Assembly: GCF_002834385.1 (NCBI RefSeq)
Contig: NZ_PITQ01000008.1
Coordinates: forward strand, 62,001-126,000
Direction of reading: 5' to 3'
DNA: 64,000 nt
DNA from: Rahnella sp. AA
GTDB lineage: Bacteria > Pseudomonadota > Gammaproteobacteria > Enterobacterales > Enterobacteriaceae
Each line of letters starts with the position of its first letter. Position 1 is the first letter of the stretch. Positions 52,894-62,440 of this stretch are shown in pieces. Below the pieces are notes generated by a model that was given only the letters and a program-made list of their open reading frames with translations, searched no databases and was not told where the DNA came from. Position numbers and translations under genes: made by a program.

Positions 52894-53865
52894 TTACGCG
52901 TGCGCAATTTTTTTACCATCCAGCGCTTTATGGATCGCAGCTTCCAGTTCATTGATTTCGAATTTCGCCACATAACCATCAGCACCTACTTTGCGCACGT
53001 GATCTTCGTTGGCGCTGCCGGATAATGAAGAGTGGATAATCACCGGAATATTTTTCAGGAACTCATCACGTTTAATATTCAGCGTCAGCGTAAAGCCGTC
53101 CATCTCCGGCATTTCCAGATCGGTTAATACAAAGGAGATCTTATCGGAAATGGGCAGCCCTGCGGCTTTACACTCTTCAGCCATCTTGCGGATTTTATTC
53201 CATGCTTCCAGACCGGTGACATGCATCTGTGCCGGGATTTCCATCATGTTCAGGCCTTTTTCCAGCATCTGGCGCGCAACTTTGGAATCTTCCGCGACAA
53301 TCGCGACGGTACCAGGCTTAAGTTTGAATGCGCTGGTTTTCTTCTTATCCATGTTGATATTGTTGTTCGGAATGATGTCATGCAGGATCTGCTCGACATC
53401 AAGCACCAGCGCCAGGCGGTTGCTGGATTTATCATTATCCAGCCGCGCGATGCTGGTGATGTTGCGGCTCTTCACGCCCGCCTCAGCGGCCAGCACCTGG
53501 CTCCATTCAAGGCGCACGATATCATCCACAGATTCCACGGCAAATGCCTGTGTGCTGCGGGCATACTCTGTCACCAGTAAGATGTTCAGCCCGGTTTTCG
53601 GCACGCAGCCGACGACCGCAGGCAGGTCAATGACCGGAATAATTTCGCCGCGAATATTGGCCATCCCCATCATGGGTGAAGCCATACCTGCCGCTTTGGT
53701 CAGCGTCGGCATCGGCACAATTTCGCGCAGCTTAAAAACGTTAATGCCAAAAAGTTCAGACTGCTCGTCATCCGGTGAAGTCCCCAGACGGAACAGCAAA
53801 AGCTCAAACCGGTTTGATGACGTAAGGTTAGTTCTCTCATCAATTTCTTTCTGAAAATTATCCAT
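52894..53865 (-). CDS. cheV: CheV chemotaxis coupling protein
   Basis: The start is MDNFQKEIDE at 53865, preceded by GGGGAAAG; a longer ATG-initiated form to 53919 is possible. The 323-residue protein has an N-terminal CheW-like domain (LFGINVFKLREIVPMPTL, ANIRGEIIPVIDLPAVVG) and a C-terminal receiver domain (VAIVAEDSKVARQMLEKG, LTDLEMPEMDGFTL with the phosphorylatable Asp, HSSLSG). CheV couples chemoreceptors to CheA and can be phosphorylated. No other che or flagellar genes are in the window, so this is an orphan cheV as is usual in enterobacteria. Confidence 0.95.
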   Translation of the reverse strand: MDNFQKEIDERTNLTSSNRFELLLFRLGTSPDDEQSELFGINVFKLREIVPMPTLTKAAGMASPMMGMANIRGEIIPVIDLPAVVGCVPKTGLNILLVTEYARSTQAFAVESVDDIVRLEWSQVLAAEAGVKSRNITSIARLDNDKSSNRLALVLDVEQILHDIIPNNNINMDKKKTSAFKLKPGTVAIVAEDSKVARQMLEKGLNMMEIPAQMHVTGLEAWNKIRKMAEECKAAGLPISDKISFVLTDLEMPEMDGFTLTLNIKRDEFLKNIPVIIHSSLSGSANEDHVRKVGADGYVAKFEINELEAAIHKALDGKKIAHA

Positions 53866-54049
53866 ACTTTCCCCATGCGTATTTTTATTTGAGTGTGTTT
53901 GCGCTGCAATATGAGTCATTTGGAAAATAAGGAATCATTTTCTCAGACGAACATTGTATTTATCGGCTGACTGCAGGGAATTCTTTATAGAGGAAGAAAA
54001 ATTGAGCGGAGAAAACGCCCGGCACCCTGAGGATGCCGGGGATGGCAGA

Positions 54050-55027
54050 TTAGCCGCTGATTTTAACCAGCGTTCTGCCCTGGATTTTATTATTCAGGAA
54101 ATCCGCAGCAACGGCTGGCGCCTGTTCCAGCGTAATTTCAGTGGCCGCCTGTTGGTAGAAGCTGTCCGGCAATGTTTTCAGCAGGCGCTCCCACACGGCG
54201 GCACGGCGTTCAGCGGGCACGGAAACAGAATCTACGCCCTGCAAACGCACGTTACGCAGGATAAACGGCATCACCGTTGTCGGCAGGTTGAAGCCACCGG
54301 CCAGGCCACAGGCCGCTACGCAGCCGCCGTAGTTGGTTTGCGCCAGCAATTTTGCCAGCACTTTGTCGCCCACGGTATCAACCGCACCGGCCCAGACCTG
54401 TTTTTCCAGCGGACGGGTTTCGGCAAAATCATCACGGGACAGAATCTCACTGGCACCGAGTTTACGCAGATAATCATGGGTAGATTCACGCCCGGTCACG
54501 GCCGCAACGGTATAACCGAGGGTGTGCAGCAGGGCAACTGCTGTACTGCCCACACCACCGCTGGCACCGGTCACGACAACGGTGCCGCTTTCCGGAGTTA
54601 CGCCCGCTTCTTCCAGCGCCATCACGCACAGCATTGCGGTAAAACCGGCAGTACCGATGATCATCGCATGGCGCGCAGCCAGGCCTGCGGGGAGTGCCAC
54701 CAGCCAGTCGCCTTTCACGCAGGCCTGCTCTGCCAGGCCACCCCAGTGCGTTTCGCCTACGCCCCAGCCGGTCAGGATCACCGATTGTCCGACATCAAAA
54801 CGCGGGTCGTTGCTGCGGCTGACGCGGCCAGCGAAATCAATCCCCGGCACCATCGGGAACTGGCGGATGATTTTGCCTTTACCGGTGATCGCCAGTGCAT
54901 CTTTATAGTTAAGACCTGACCAGCTGATATCCACCAGGACATCGCCCTGCGCCATTTCCGGCAGAGCTATCTCTTTCACTTCGGCCAGCGTCGTTTTGTC
55001 TTGTTGTTCCAGAACCAGTGCTTTCAT
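54050..55027 (-). CDS. acuI: Acrylyl-CoA reductase (NADPH), AcuI/YhdH type
   Basis: This 325-residue MDR-superfamily oxidoreductase has the hallmark start MKALVLEQQDK, SGLNYKDALAITGKGKI, VPGIDFAGRV, a Rossmann motif VTGASGGVGSTAV (about 151-163) and RPLEKQVWAGAVDTVGD. AcuI reduces the toxic acryloyl-CoA to propionyl-CoA using NADPH. No structural zinc cysteines are present, as expected. It is 94 bp downstream of a TetR-family gene of AcuR type, matching the acuR-acuI pairing known in other bacteria. Confidence 0.93.
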   Translation of the reverse strand: MKALVLEQQDKTTLAEVKEIALPEMAQGDVLVDISWSGLNYKDALAITGKGKIIRQFPMVPGIDFAGRVSRSNDPRFDVGQSVILTGWGVGETHWGGLAEQACVKGDWLVALPAGLAARHAMIIGTAGFTAMLCVMALEEAGVTPESGTVVVTGASGGVGSTAVALLHTLGYTVAAVTGRESTHDYLRKLGASEILSRDDFAETRPLEKQVWAGAVDTVGDKVLAKLLAQTNYGGCVAACGLAGGFNLPTTVMPFILRNVRLQGVDSVSVPAERRAAVWERLLKTLPDSFYQQAATEITLEQAPAVAADFLNNKIQGRTLVKISG

Positions 55028-55121
55028 TTTTTTCCCTTAATTATTTCAGGAGAGCGAATTATGTCGTCGTTAGCGATGCGATGGCTAACGCAATGATTGC
55101 AGGTGCTATTTTTAAAATTTC

Positions 55122-55772
55122 TTATTGTATGCTGTGCCGGAAATAGGCCCAAAACTGATCCAAAGGTTCGGCTGAACGGAACAGTTTTGCGCGCATCACG
55201 GCGCCTTCCCAACCTGACCAGAAAACCTGCGCCAGAAGCGCCGGAGGCATATCGCCGCAGATCTCACCACACCGCTGTGCATCTTCCAGGCAGCACGCCA
55301 CGCGGCTTTCCCAGTCATCCAGAATTGTTTTCAGCTTTTCGGGAAAATCGTCAGGAAGATGCGGAGACTCTTGCAATAAATTGCCGACCAGACATCCCCG
55401 GCTGAACTCGAACTTCGCCATTGCATGACCGGCATGACGGACAAAAGCGGCCATTCTTTCCAGCGGGGATAAGCCGGTATTGAGCAAAAATTTGTCCAGC
55501 TTATGGGCGAAAAATGACCCGTAGGCGGTCAGCACCGCCATGCCGAACTCCTGTTTGCTTTTAAAATAGTGATAGAACGACCCTTTTGGCACGGCGATGT
55601 TTTTAATCACCGCATCGATACCCGCCGCCAGATAGCCCATCTCGGTGATCACTTCCAGCCCGGAGCGGATCAGTGCTTCACGCGTGTCCGTCAGCTCACG
55701 CGCCGTTCTCGGCGGGCGCCCTCTGCGGGGCTTGTTCTGAACGTCAGAAACAGCGGGAAGATCATTACTCAT
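55122..55772 (-). CDS. acuR: TetR-family regulator, AcuR-like
   Basis: This 216-residue protein has an N-terminal TetR HTH (TREALIRSGLEVITEMGYLAAGIDAVIKNIAVPKGSFYHYF, about 29-70) and a C-terminal ligand domain with the C-terminal WAYFRHSI. It is upstream of and collinear with acuI, which it probably represses until acrylate or a similar electrophile is present. A probable operator lies over its start (55777-55787). Confidence 0.85.
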   Translation of the reverse strand: MSNDLPAVSDVQNKPRRGRPPRTARELTDTREALIRSGLEVITEMGYLAAGIDAVIKNIAVPKGSFYHYFKSKQEFGMAVLTAYGSFFAHKLDKFLLNTGLSPLERMAAFVRHAGHAMAKFEFSRGCLVGNLLQESPHLPDDFPEKLKTILDDWESRVACCLEDAQRCGEICGDMPPALLAQVFWSGWEGAVMRAKLFRSAEPLDQFWAYFRHSIQ

Positions 55773-55776
55773 AATT

Positions 55777-55793
55777 TAGACCGATCGTTTTTT
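55777..55793 (-). promoter_or_regulatory. Probable TetR-type operator
   Basis: On the plus strand TAGACCGATCG matches the left two-thirds of a TAGACC-N4-GGTCTA palindrome known as a TetR-family (NemR-type) box; the right arm is degenerate. It lies four bases upstream of the AcuR-like start. Confidence 0.4.
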
Positions 55794-55856
55794 AATTGCA
55801 GGAAGCCTACTCCCAATTTTTTACACAGGCAAGACCGCAGGCCTTCCTGAAAAGCA

Positions 55857-55890
55857 AAAAGCCCGCTCGGGCTAACCGGAGCGGGCTTTT
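55857..55890. terminator. Intrinsic terminator
   Basis: AAAAGCCCGCTC / GAGCGGGCTTTT flanked by A and T runs; downstream of the minus-strand LLM operon and upstream of acuR. Confidence 0.9.
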
Positions 55891-55912
55891 AAAATGCCTT
55901 AGTATGTTGTAA

Positions 55913-57250
55913 CTATTTCGCGATCACTGGCTCACGGCGCGTTTCGGGCACGCTGTAACGGTTCACTTTAAACGGAATATCAAGACGCTCGCGCAGCGTA
56001 TGCGCTTCGGACGGATGCCAGTAACCGCGTGCGGCCAGCACCGGCAGCACCAGCCGCGTGATGTCGTCGAGTGCTTCTGTCAGCACCGGACCGCTGATGA
56101 TAAATCCGCTGGCACCGCCCTCTTCCACCCAGCGGATCAGACGGTCAGCCACCTGCTCCGGCGTACCAAAGAATTCGCCACGCGGCAACGTCGTCTGGTA
56201 TGCCACTTCACGCAACGTCAGCTGTTTTTCTTTTGCCAGTTTCTTAATGCTGTCTGTCGTGGAACGGAAGGTGTTTTGCCCCAAATCGCCGAGTTCAGGG
56301 AACGGGCCATCGGCCGGATACTGGCTGAAATCATGGTGATCAAAGAAACGCCCGAGATAGGCTAACGCATCATCAAGCGACAGCAGGGAAAGCAGATACT
56401 GATATTTGGCCTCGGCCTCCTCTTCCGTTTTGCCCACAATCGGGCTGATGCCGGGGAAGATGCCCACCGGATGGCGACCATTTTGCGCCACCTGAGCCTG
56501 TAACTTCGCGGCGTATTCCTGCGCCTCGTCCAGAGTACGTGCATTGGTGAAAACCGCATCGGCTGATTTACCTGCCAGCGCGATCCCCGCATCCGATGCG
56601 CCGGCCTGGAAAATCACCGGCTGCCCCTGCGGTGAGCGCTGAATATTCAGTGGCCCTTCCACCGAGAAGAATTGCCCCTGATGATTCAGTTTATGCAGCT
56701 TCGCCGCATCAAAGAACACGCCGCTTTCGCGGTCACGGACAAACGCACCGTCTTCCCACGAATCCCACAAACCCTGCACTACGTTGATGTATTCTTCCGC
56801 AATCTGATAACGCAGCGCGTGCTCAGGATGATCTTTACCGAAGTTTTTCGCCGAACCGGCCAGCGGAGAGGTCACCACATTCCAGCCCGCACGCCCCTGG
56901 CTGATATTGTCTATCGATGCCAGCTGACGCGCCACCGTAAACGGATCGCTGTAAGACGTCGAAATCGTACCCGCCAGACCAATACTGTGGGTGGCCGATG
57001 CCAGCGCCGACAACAGCGCAATCGGCTCAAAACGATTGAGGAAATGCGGCAGCGACTTTTCGTTGATGTGCAGACCGTCGGCCACAAACAGGAAATCAAA
57101 ACCGGCGGCTTCGGCGCGCAATGCTAAATCGCGAAAATACGGAAAATTCACGCTGGCGTCCGCAGGCGCTTTTTCATGCCGCCACGAATTCATATGACCA
57201 CCTGCACCATGCAACATCAGGCCGAACTTGATACTTTTTGAATGGCTCAT
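55913..57250 (-). CDS. NtaA/SnaA/DszA-family FMN-dependent monooxygenase
   Basis: This 445-residue protein is of the NtaA/DszA/SnaA LLM group: [78 protein letters not shown] and a C-terminal [23 protein letters not shown]. It uses reduced FMN from a partner reductase to monooxygenate S- or N-linked carbon. With the second LLM gene just upstream and the ABC/acetyltransferase operon divergent, the context resembles YxeK/CmoJ, enzymes for S-substituted cysteine breakdown. AAGGAGAATCC precedes the ATG. Confidence 0.92.
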   Translation of the reverse strand: MSHSKSIKFGLMLHGAGGHMNSWRHEKAPADASVNFPYFRDLALRAEAAGFDFLFVADGLHINEKSLPHFLNRFEPIALLSALASATHSIGLAGTISTSYSDPFTVARQLASIDNISQGRAGWNVVTSPLAGSAKNFGKDHPEHALRYQIAEEYINVVQGLWDSWEDGAFVRDRESGVFFDAAKLHKLNHQGQFFSVEGPLNIQRSPQGQPVIFQAGASDAGIALAGKSADAVFTNARTLDEAQEYAAKLQAQVAQNGRHPVGIFPGISPIVGKTEEEAEAKYQYLLSLLSLDDALAYLGRFFDHHDFSQYPADGPFPELGDLGQNTFRSTTDSIKKLAKEKQLTLREVAYQTTLPRGEFFGTPEQVADRLIRWVEEGGASGFIISGPVLTEALDDITRLVLPVLAARGYWHPSEAHTLRERLDIPFKVNRYSVPETRREPVIAK

Positions 57251-57259
57251 GGATTCTCC

Positions 57260-58243
57260 TTACAGCTGGCCAGCCAGCAATTCGATGGATTTCAGACGCA
57301 CGGCGGCATCTGTCAGTGGGGTATGGATGACAAATTCGTTGACGCAGAGACGGCGCTGCAGCTCACGCAGTTGCGCGTGGATCTCGCCGGGTGTGCCGTG
57401 CAGCACGCTGAGTTGTTGTTGCTCAATGCGATACTGTGCCGCCCCGGCCTGCCGCACAAACGCTTCCGCCTGCTCACGGGTGCCCACCGTCACATGCCGG
57501 TCACCGACCGTGACACGAAAATTATGCTGCTCAGAAACCAGCGCCGCCGCCTGCTCGCGGGTCTCAGCCGCCAGCACAGCAAGGCTTATCAGCGCCTGTC
57601 CCTGCCCGCCGGAATACTCGTGAAACGCCAGTACGGATTCCGTCATCACTTCCGCCGAGGTATTGATAAAGCCGGCAAACACAAAATTCCAGCCGAGTGA
57701 GGCTGCCAGCCGGGCGCTGTCTTTGCTGGCACCCAGTAAAAAGCGTTGCGGCGCAACGGGCGGACGCGGTAACGCACGGGCTTCCGTGCCCGCCAGATGT
57801 TCATCAAGATGCGTCAGATAATGCGTCAGTTGCTGCAACTGCGCCGGGAACCCCGGCGCAGAATCTGCCGGTGCATGCGCACGCAAGGCTTTAGTGGATA
57901 ACGGTAAACCGCCGGGTGCCTTGCCGATACCTATATCCACACGATCCGGCGCCAGCGCAGACAGCAGATGAAAATTCTCCGCCACTTTATACGGGCTGTA
58001 ATGTTGCAGCATGACGCCACCGGAGCCGATGCGCAGCCGTGATGTGTGTGCCAGCAACCAGGCGATCAGGACTTCAGGCGAACTGCCGGCCAGCTTTTCA
58101 GTATCGTGATGTTCAGAGACCCATAAGCGGTGATAGCCCAGGGTTTCCGCTGCCTGCGCAAAGGCCAGCGTGGCCTCCAGCGCCTGCGCTGGCGTTTGTC
58201 CGTCATTTATCGGGCTTTGGTCTAATAAACTCAGTCGGTAATT
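57260..58243 (-). CDS. LLM-class flavin-dependent oxidoreductase (MsnO8-like)
   Basis: The start is GTG at 58243 (VNYRLSLLDQSPIND), with AGGAATGCCAG upstream; the frame extends further but without support. The 327-residue protein has LLM motifs FAQAAETLGYHRLWVSEHHDTEKLAGSSPEVLIAWLLAHTSRLRIGSGGVMLQHYSPYKVAENFHLL. This subgroup (MsnO8/yhbW-like) has been annotated as luciferase-like. It is the first gene of a two-gene operon with the NtaA-type enzyme (9 bp apart). Confidence 0.9.
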   Translation of the reverse strand, partial: NYRLSLLDQSPINDGQTPAQALEATLAFAQAAETLGYHRLWVSEHHDTEKLAGSSPEVLIAWLLAHTSRLRIGSGGVMLQHYSPYKVAENFHLLSALAPDRVDIGIGKAPGGLPLSTKALRAHAPADSAPGFPAQLQQLTHYLTHLDEHLAGTEARALPRPPVAPQRFLLGASKDSARLAASLGWNFVFAGFINTSAEVMTESVLAFHEYSGGQGQALISLAVLAAETREQAAALVSEQHNFRVTVGDRHVTVGTREQAEAFVRQAGAAQYRIEQQQLSVLHGTPGEIHAQLRELQRRLCVNEFVIHTPLTDAAVRLKSIELLAGQL

Positions 58244-58528
58244 CACCTGGCATTCCTTTTTATCCGTTGTGATAAAAAGAGTTCCACGAAATAAGGACAA
58301 AGCTAAATAATAAAATGGCACTTATATAGTCAGTATTTTGCTATGCAAATATCGGCTTTATTAAAAATCGCCTGATTTTTATTTTCATCAAACCGCTGCG
58401 GGTATTTTCATTTTCTCTCTTTGATTATTTAATTTTGTTGTTTTACATCTCTGTAACACTCCGGAATAGTGAAATTGCTGTCTCACACGGATCACCCCAT
58501 ACAATAAGAATGCAGGGCAAAATAACAA

Positions 58529-59455
58529 ATGATGAAACACAGTCTTAAATTAACCACCATCGCCGCTTTATTAAGTGTTTCTGCACTGGCGCAGGCCGCA
58601 CCGGGTATTGATCTGGTCGCCAATGAAACGCCGGTCAATACGCCCAAAAGCCCGGAAGCTGTGGCAAAAATCCCGGCTAATTTTAAATTTGTTGAACCCG
58701 GCACGCTGACCGTGGCGCTGGCGGTGCTGGGCAGCGCCCCGCCGTTCGGCCTGTATGCCCGCGATAATAAGACCGTGATCGGCAGCGAAGCGGATATCGC
58801 CCGTCTGGTGGCCGACGGTCTGGGCCTTAAACTGAAAGTGGTTCCGGCTTCCTGGGAGGACTGGCCGCTGGGCGTGACGTCCGGGAAATACGACGCCGCC
58901 ATCTACAACATTACCGTCACCAAAGATCGCAAAACCAAATTCGATTTCGCCACGTATCGCCAGGATACGCTGGGCTTCTACGTGAAATCCGACAGCAAAA
59001 TCACCTCGATTCAATCCGCGCCGGATATCGCCGGGAAACGCATTATTGTCGGCTCCGGCACCAATCAGGAAGCTGTCTTGCTGGCGTGGGATAAAGAGAA
59101 TCAGGCTAAAGGCTTACCGGCGCTGAAACCGCAGTACGTCACTGACGACGCCGCCGCGACGCTGGCGATTCAGTCTGGCCGCGCGGATGCCACGTTCGGG
59201 CCGAACGTCACCGGCGCATACAAAGCGTTGTTAACCGGCAAAACCAAACTGGTCGGCACCGTGCCGGGCGGCTGGCCGAAAACCGCCAACATTGCGGTGA
59301 CGCTGAAAAAGGGCAACGGATTAGTGGATGCGGTGCAGGCGTCGCTTAACAGCGCCATCGCCAGTGGTGCTTACATCAAGGTTCTGGATCGCTGGGGTGA
59401 AAGCGTTAAGAAAATCGACCACTCCGAAATTAACCCGCCCGGCCTGGGCGACTGA
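58529..59455 (+). CDS. ABC amino-acid-type substrate-binding protein
   Basis: This 308-residue protein has a signal peptide (cleavage after AQAA-PGI), then a family 3 solute-binding fold: LTVALAVLGSAPPFGLYARDNKTVIGSEADIARLVADGLGLKLK, WPLGVTSGKYDAAIYNITVTKDRKTKFDFATYRQD. It is the first gene of an operon with an acetyltransferase, permease and ATPase. Similar to the YxeM/TcyK class of cysteine-derivative binding proteins in context. The ligand is probably an S-substituted cysteine or another sulfur amino acid. Confidence 0.92.
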   Translation: MMKHSLKLTTIAALLSVSALAQAAPGIDLVANETPVNTPKSPEAVAKIPANFKFVEPGTLTVALAVLGSAPPFGLYARDNKTVIGSEADIARLVADGLGLKLKVVPASWEDWPLGVTSGKYDAAIYNITVTKDRKTKFDFATYRQDTLGFYVKSDSKITSIQSAPDIAGKRIIVGSGTNQEAVLLAWDKENQAKGLPALKPQYVTDDAAATLAIQSGRADATFGPNVTGAYKALLTGKTKLVGTVPGGWPKTANIAVTLKKGNGLVDAVQASLNSAIASGAYIKVLDRWGESVKKIDHSEINPPGLGD

Positions 59456-59471
59456 TAAAAGAGGCTCAATC

Positions 59472-59975
59472 ATGAGTGATGACGTGTTTATCCAGACCGT
59501 GCCGGAAGACCCGCTGATTGCGCCGTTCATCGAAGGATTGTTCGGTGAATACCGTGAACGTTACGGCGATTATTTTTCCAGCCAGCCACCGGAGGATGAC
59601 AGCGTATTCTCCGCACCGGACGGCACGTTTATTGTGCTGCTGAGAAACGGAGCGCCCATTGCGATGGGCGCGTACAAGCGCTACGACGAGAAAACCGCTG
59701 AGCTGAAACGCATCTGGACGCACCGGTCTTTGCGCCGTCAGGGGCTGGCACAGAAGGTTTTGCTTGAACTGGAACGCCGCGCCGCCAGGTATGGTTATCA
59801 GCAGGTATTCCTCACCACCGGTTTCCGCCAGCCGGAAGCGGTCGGGTTGTACTTGTCGCACGGTTACCAGCCGTTGTTTGACACGCGCCTCGACCCGGAT
59901 GTTTATTCCCACCCGCCGTACGACGGTCGTCTGCCGTTTACCAAGGCGCTGACCGCTGATGTCCCTGTCACCTGA
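59472..59975 (+). CDS. GNAT-family N-acetyltransferase
   Basis: The start is ATG 59472 (MSDDVFIQTVPED), 14 bases after the binding protein stop. The 167-residue protein has GNAT motifs: KTAELKRIWTHRSLRRQGLAQKVLLELERRAARYGY (acetyl-CoA-binding RRQGLA) and TGFRQPEAVGLYLSHGYQPL. Placed inside an amino-acid importer operon next to LLM monooxygenases, it probably N-acetylates the imported amino acid (as YxeL/SnaA do) before oxidative cleavage. Confidence 0.9.
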   Translation: MSDDVFIQTVPEDPLIAPFIEGLFGEYRERYGDYFSSQPPEDDSVFSAPDGTFIVLLRNGAPIAMGAYKRYDEKTAELKRIWTHRSLRRQGLAQKVLLELERRAARYGYQQVFLTTGFRQPEAVGLYLSHGYQPLFDTRLDPDVYSHPPYDGRLPFTKALTADVPVT

Positions 59976-59999
59976 AATTGCCAAAAGAAAGAGAACACC

Positions 60000-60911
60000 A
60001 TGAGCGAAAACGCCCCGACTTCCGTGAATCATCCGCCGCTGAAAGTGGTCCCGGCACGCTATCCGTGGCGGGTAGCCGGTGCGATATTTTCAGTCTTTAT
60101 CCTGCTGGGCATCGTCGAGTCGATTGCCACCAACGCCCGCTGGGAATGGGGCGTTTTTCGCCAGTGGTTCTTTGATCCGGTCATTCTTTCCGGGCTGGGA
60201 AAAACGTTGCTGCTGACGCTGCTGGGCACGCTGTTTGGCATTATTTTAGGCACAGCGCTGGCCCTCGCCCGCCTGTCGAAATCCTACTTAATGAATGCGC
60301 TGGCCTGGGGATATATCTGGCTGTTCCGCTCCCTGCCGCTGTTACTGGTGCTGATCATTCTCTACAACTTTTCATATCTCTACGACAACCTGTCGCTCGG
60401 TATTCCGTTTACGTCCATTTCCTTTTTCAGCACGCCAACCGTGAATTTGCTGGATCAGTTTTCAGTCGCGGTTCTGGGGCTTTCGCTGGTGCAGTCGGCG
60501 TATACCGCAGAGATTATCCGTGGCGGGATTTTAGGCGTGGAACACGGCCAGCACGAAGCCGCCGCCGCGCTCGGTTTACCGGCCTACCGCCGGACGTTTC
60601 GCATCATTTTGCCTCAGGCGCTGCGCTCGATCCTGCCGACCGGCTTTAACGAAGTGATCAGCCTGGCAAAGGGCACATCCATTGTTTACGTGCTCTCCAT
60701 GCCGGAGTTGTTCTACACCGTACAGGTGATCTACAACCGCACGCAGCAGGTGATCCCGCTGCTGATGGTGGCGACGGTGTGGTATCTGCTGATCACGACC
60801 GTGCTGTCGGTGCTGCAATACTACGTCGAGCGTTATTTCTCACGCGGTACGGTGCGTCAGGTTGCGCCCACGCCGTTGCAGCGTCTGCGCCAGTGGCGTG
60901 TCGCCCGTTGA
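60000..60911 (+). CDS. Polar amino-acid-type ABC transporter permease
   Basis: This 303-residue inner-membrane protein begins with a cytoplasmic lead, then about five transmembrane helices. The EAA loop (EAAAALGLPAYRRTFRIILPQALR, about 196-218) is intact. It belongs to the HisM/GlnP type and is longer than most because of an N-terminal extension, as in the cystine/2-succinocysteine importers of the yxe/tcy type. Confidence 0.92.
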   Translation: MSENAPTSVNHPPLKVVPARYPWRVAGAIFSVFILLGIVESIATNARWEWGVFRQWFFDPVILSGLGKTLLLTLLGTLFGIILGTALALARLSKSYLMNALAWGYIWLFRSLPLLLVLIILYNFSYLYDNLSLGIPFTSISFFSTPTVNLLDQFSVAVLGLSLVQSAYTAEIIRGGILGVEHGQHEAAAALGLPAYRRTFRIILPQALRSILPTGFNEVISLAKGTSIVYVLSMPELFYTVQVIYNRTQQVIPLLMVATVWYLLITTVLSVLQYYVERYFSRGTVRQVAPTPLQRLRQWRVAR

Positions 60912-60928
60912 TAATTCTGGAGAAATCT

Positions 60929-61774
60929 ATGTCTGAAGCCTTTGATCTTTTCGTAAAACAGCCTCAGGACGCTTCCGTTGAACGGTTGTTTCCGCGCCAG
61001 CCGCAGGCCGCCACCGTCGGGCGCATCGAGATAAATAATCTGAGCAAATTCTACGGCGCGCACAAAGCGCTGGATAACGTCAGTCTGCGCATTGAACCCG
61101 GCACGGTGACGGTGATCCTTGGCCCGTCCGGCTCGGGAAAATCCACGTTACTGCGCACCATCAATCATCTGGAGCGCGTCGATGAAGGCTTTATCCAGAT
61201 TGACGGCGATTACATCGGTTACCGCCGTAAAGGTGACACGCTGTACGAGCTGAAAGAGCGCGCAATTCTTAAACAGCGCACACACGTCGGTTATGTTTTC
61301 CAGAATTTCAATTTATTCCCGCACATGACGGTGCTGGACAATATTATCGAAGCGCCCGTCGTTCACGGTTTGCTGAAACGCAGGCAGGCTATTGCCCGCG
61401 CTTATGAACTGCTCGATACCGTCGGTTTGCGCGAAAAAGCCCACGCCTGGCCGCGCCATCTTTCCGGCGGCCAGCAGCAGCGTATCGCCATCGCCCGCGC
61501 TTTAGCGCTGAATCCCAAAGTGATGCTGTTCGATGAACCCACCTCCGCGCTCGACCCGGAACTGGTGGGTGAAGTGCTGGACGTCATCAAAAAACTGGCG
61601 CAGTCCGGCGTCACACTGGTGGTGGTGACGCATGAAATCGGGTTTGCACGCCAGGTTGCGGATCAGGTGGTGTTTATGGTGGATGGCGCCGTTGTTGAGA
61701 GCGGGAGTGCAACGCAGGTGCTGGACAGGCCGGTGCATAAGCGGACGAAAGCCTTCCTGGAGAAGGTGCTTTAA
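60929..61774 (+). CDS. Polar amino-acid-type ABC transporter ATPase
   Basis: The start is the ATG at 60929 (MSEAFDLF) with TGGAGAAATCT before it. The 281-residue ATPase has Walker [11 protein letters not shown]-loop [10 protein letters not shown], signature [15 protein letters not shown], Walker [14 protein letters not shown] and switch His VVTHEIGFA. It has an unusually long N-terminal extension (about 35 residues) before the core. Last gene of the operon; the large inverted-repeat element begins about 10 bp later. Confidence 0.93.
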   Translation: MSEAFDLFVKQPQDASVERLFPRQPQAATVGRIEINNLSKFYGAHKALDNVSLRIEPGTVTVILGPSGSGKSTLLRTINHLERVDEGFIQIDGDYIGYRRKGDTLYELKERAILKQRTHVGYVFQNFNLFPHMTVLDNIIEAPVVHGLLKRRQAIARAYELLDTVGLREKAHAWPRHLSGGQQQRIAIARALALNPKVMLFDEPTSALDPELVGEVLDVIKKLAQSGVTLVVVTHEIGFARQVADQVVFMVDGAVVESGSATQVLDRPVHKRTKAFLEKVL

Positions 61775-61986
61775 GATTGGCAAATTTTGGGTTTTCTCAC
61801 TTGCCGTGAGGGGGGGGCTCACTCGCCGTGAAGGCTATGACCGCGAATATTTCGGTTTCTCACTTGCCGTGAGGGGCTTGATCGAGAAAATTTCGGTTTC
61901 TCACTCGCCGTGAAGGCTCTGACTGAGAATATTTCGGTTTCTCAATTGCGGTGTTCCCTTAACGCGCTGCGCCGAAACCGCCCAAA

Positions 61987-62006
61987 AGAGGCCAGGACGG
62001 GCCTCT
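61987..62006 (+). terminator. Internal hairpin of the element, left copy
   Basis: AGAGGCC pairs with GGCCTCT across an AGGACG loop; a T-rich tract (GTCTTTTTTAC) lies about 15 bp on. This would be a terminator for the plus-strand ABC operon. Confidence 0.65.
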
Positions 62007-62412
62007 CTTGGATCTCTCTCGTCTTTTTTACTGCGCGCTCCGCTCGCTGGCTATATTCCAGCAACTCCTGCTAGTGCCGCAAACGTCGCCGCTGCGCGGT
62101 GCTCTCGCCTCGGGTTCGAACCTGCTCGAAAAAAGACTCTCGCTGTTTCTCACTCCTCACTCGACGTCGTTTTGAAAGCGGCCACTGGCTTTCTAATTCA
62201 CAACCTCACTGCTGATGGTTTTTAAAAGACGCCGTTGAATTTGGATAAGCCAGTGGCCGCTATCAGAAAGCTTGCTGAATGAGTGTTTCGAGACGAAGGG
62301 CTCGAAGACCGAAATGAAGGAACCGCGCAGCGGCAAGATTTCGCGGCAATAGCAATTGTCCCTGAAACATAGCCAGCGAGCGGAGCGCGCAGTGAAAAAA
62401 GCGTGGGAGATC

Positions 62413-62440
62413 AAAGAGGGAGGCGCTTTCCTCCCTCTTT
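62413..62440 (-). terminator. Internal hairpin of the element, right copy
   Basis: AAAGAGGGAGG pairs with CCTCCCTCTTT across CGCTTT. The position corresponds to the left-copy hairpin, with different but compensating bases, so the pairing has been conserved. Confidence 0.65.

Noticed and set aside
52680..52955. 91-codon frame overlapping the small membrane gene
   Set aside because: The GTG frame at 52699 has a better Shine-Dalgarno and a clear membrane helix; this frame is Arg/His-rich and runs into cheV.
53954..54919. 321-codon plus-strand frame opposite acuI
   Set aside because: Antisense to a well-conserved enzyme; composition typical of a shadow frame.
62193..62414. 73-codon frame in the right half of the palindrome
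   Set aside because: The corresponding frame in the left half contains a stop and no Shine-Dalgarno; it is a by-product of the repeat.
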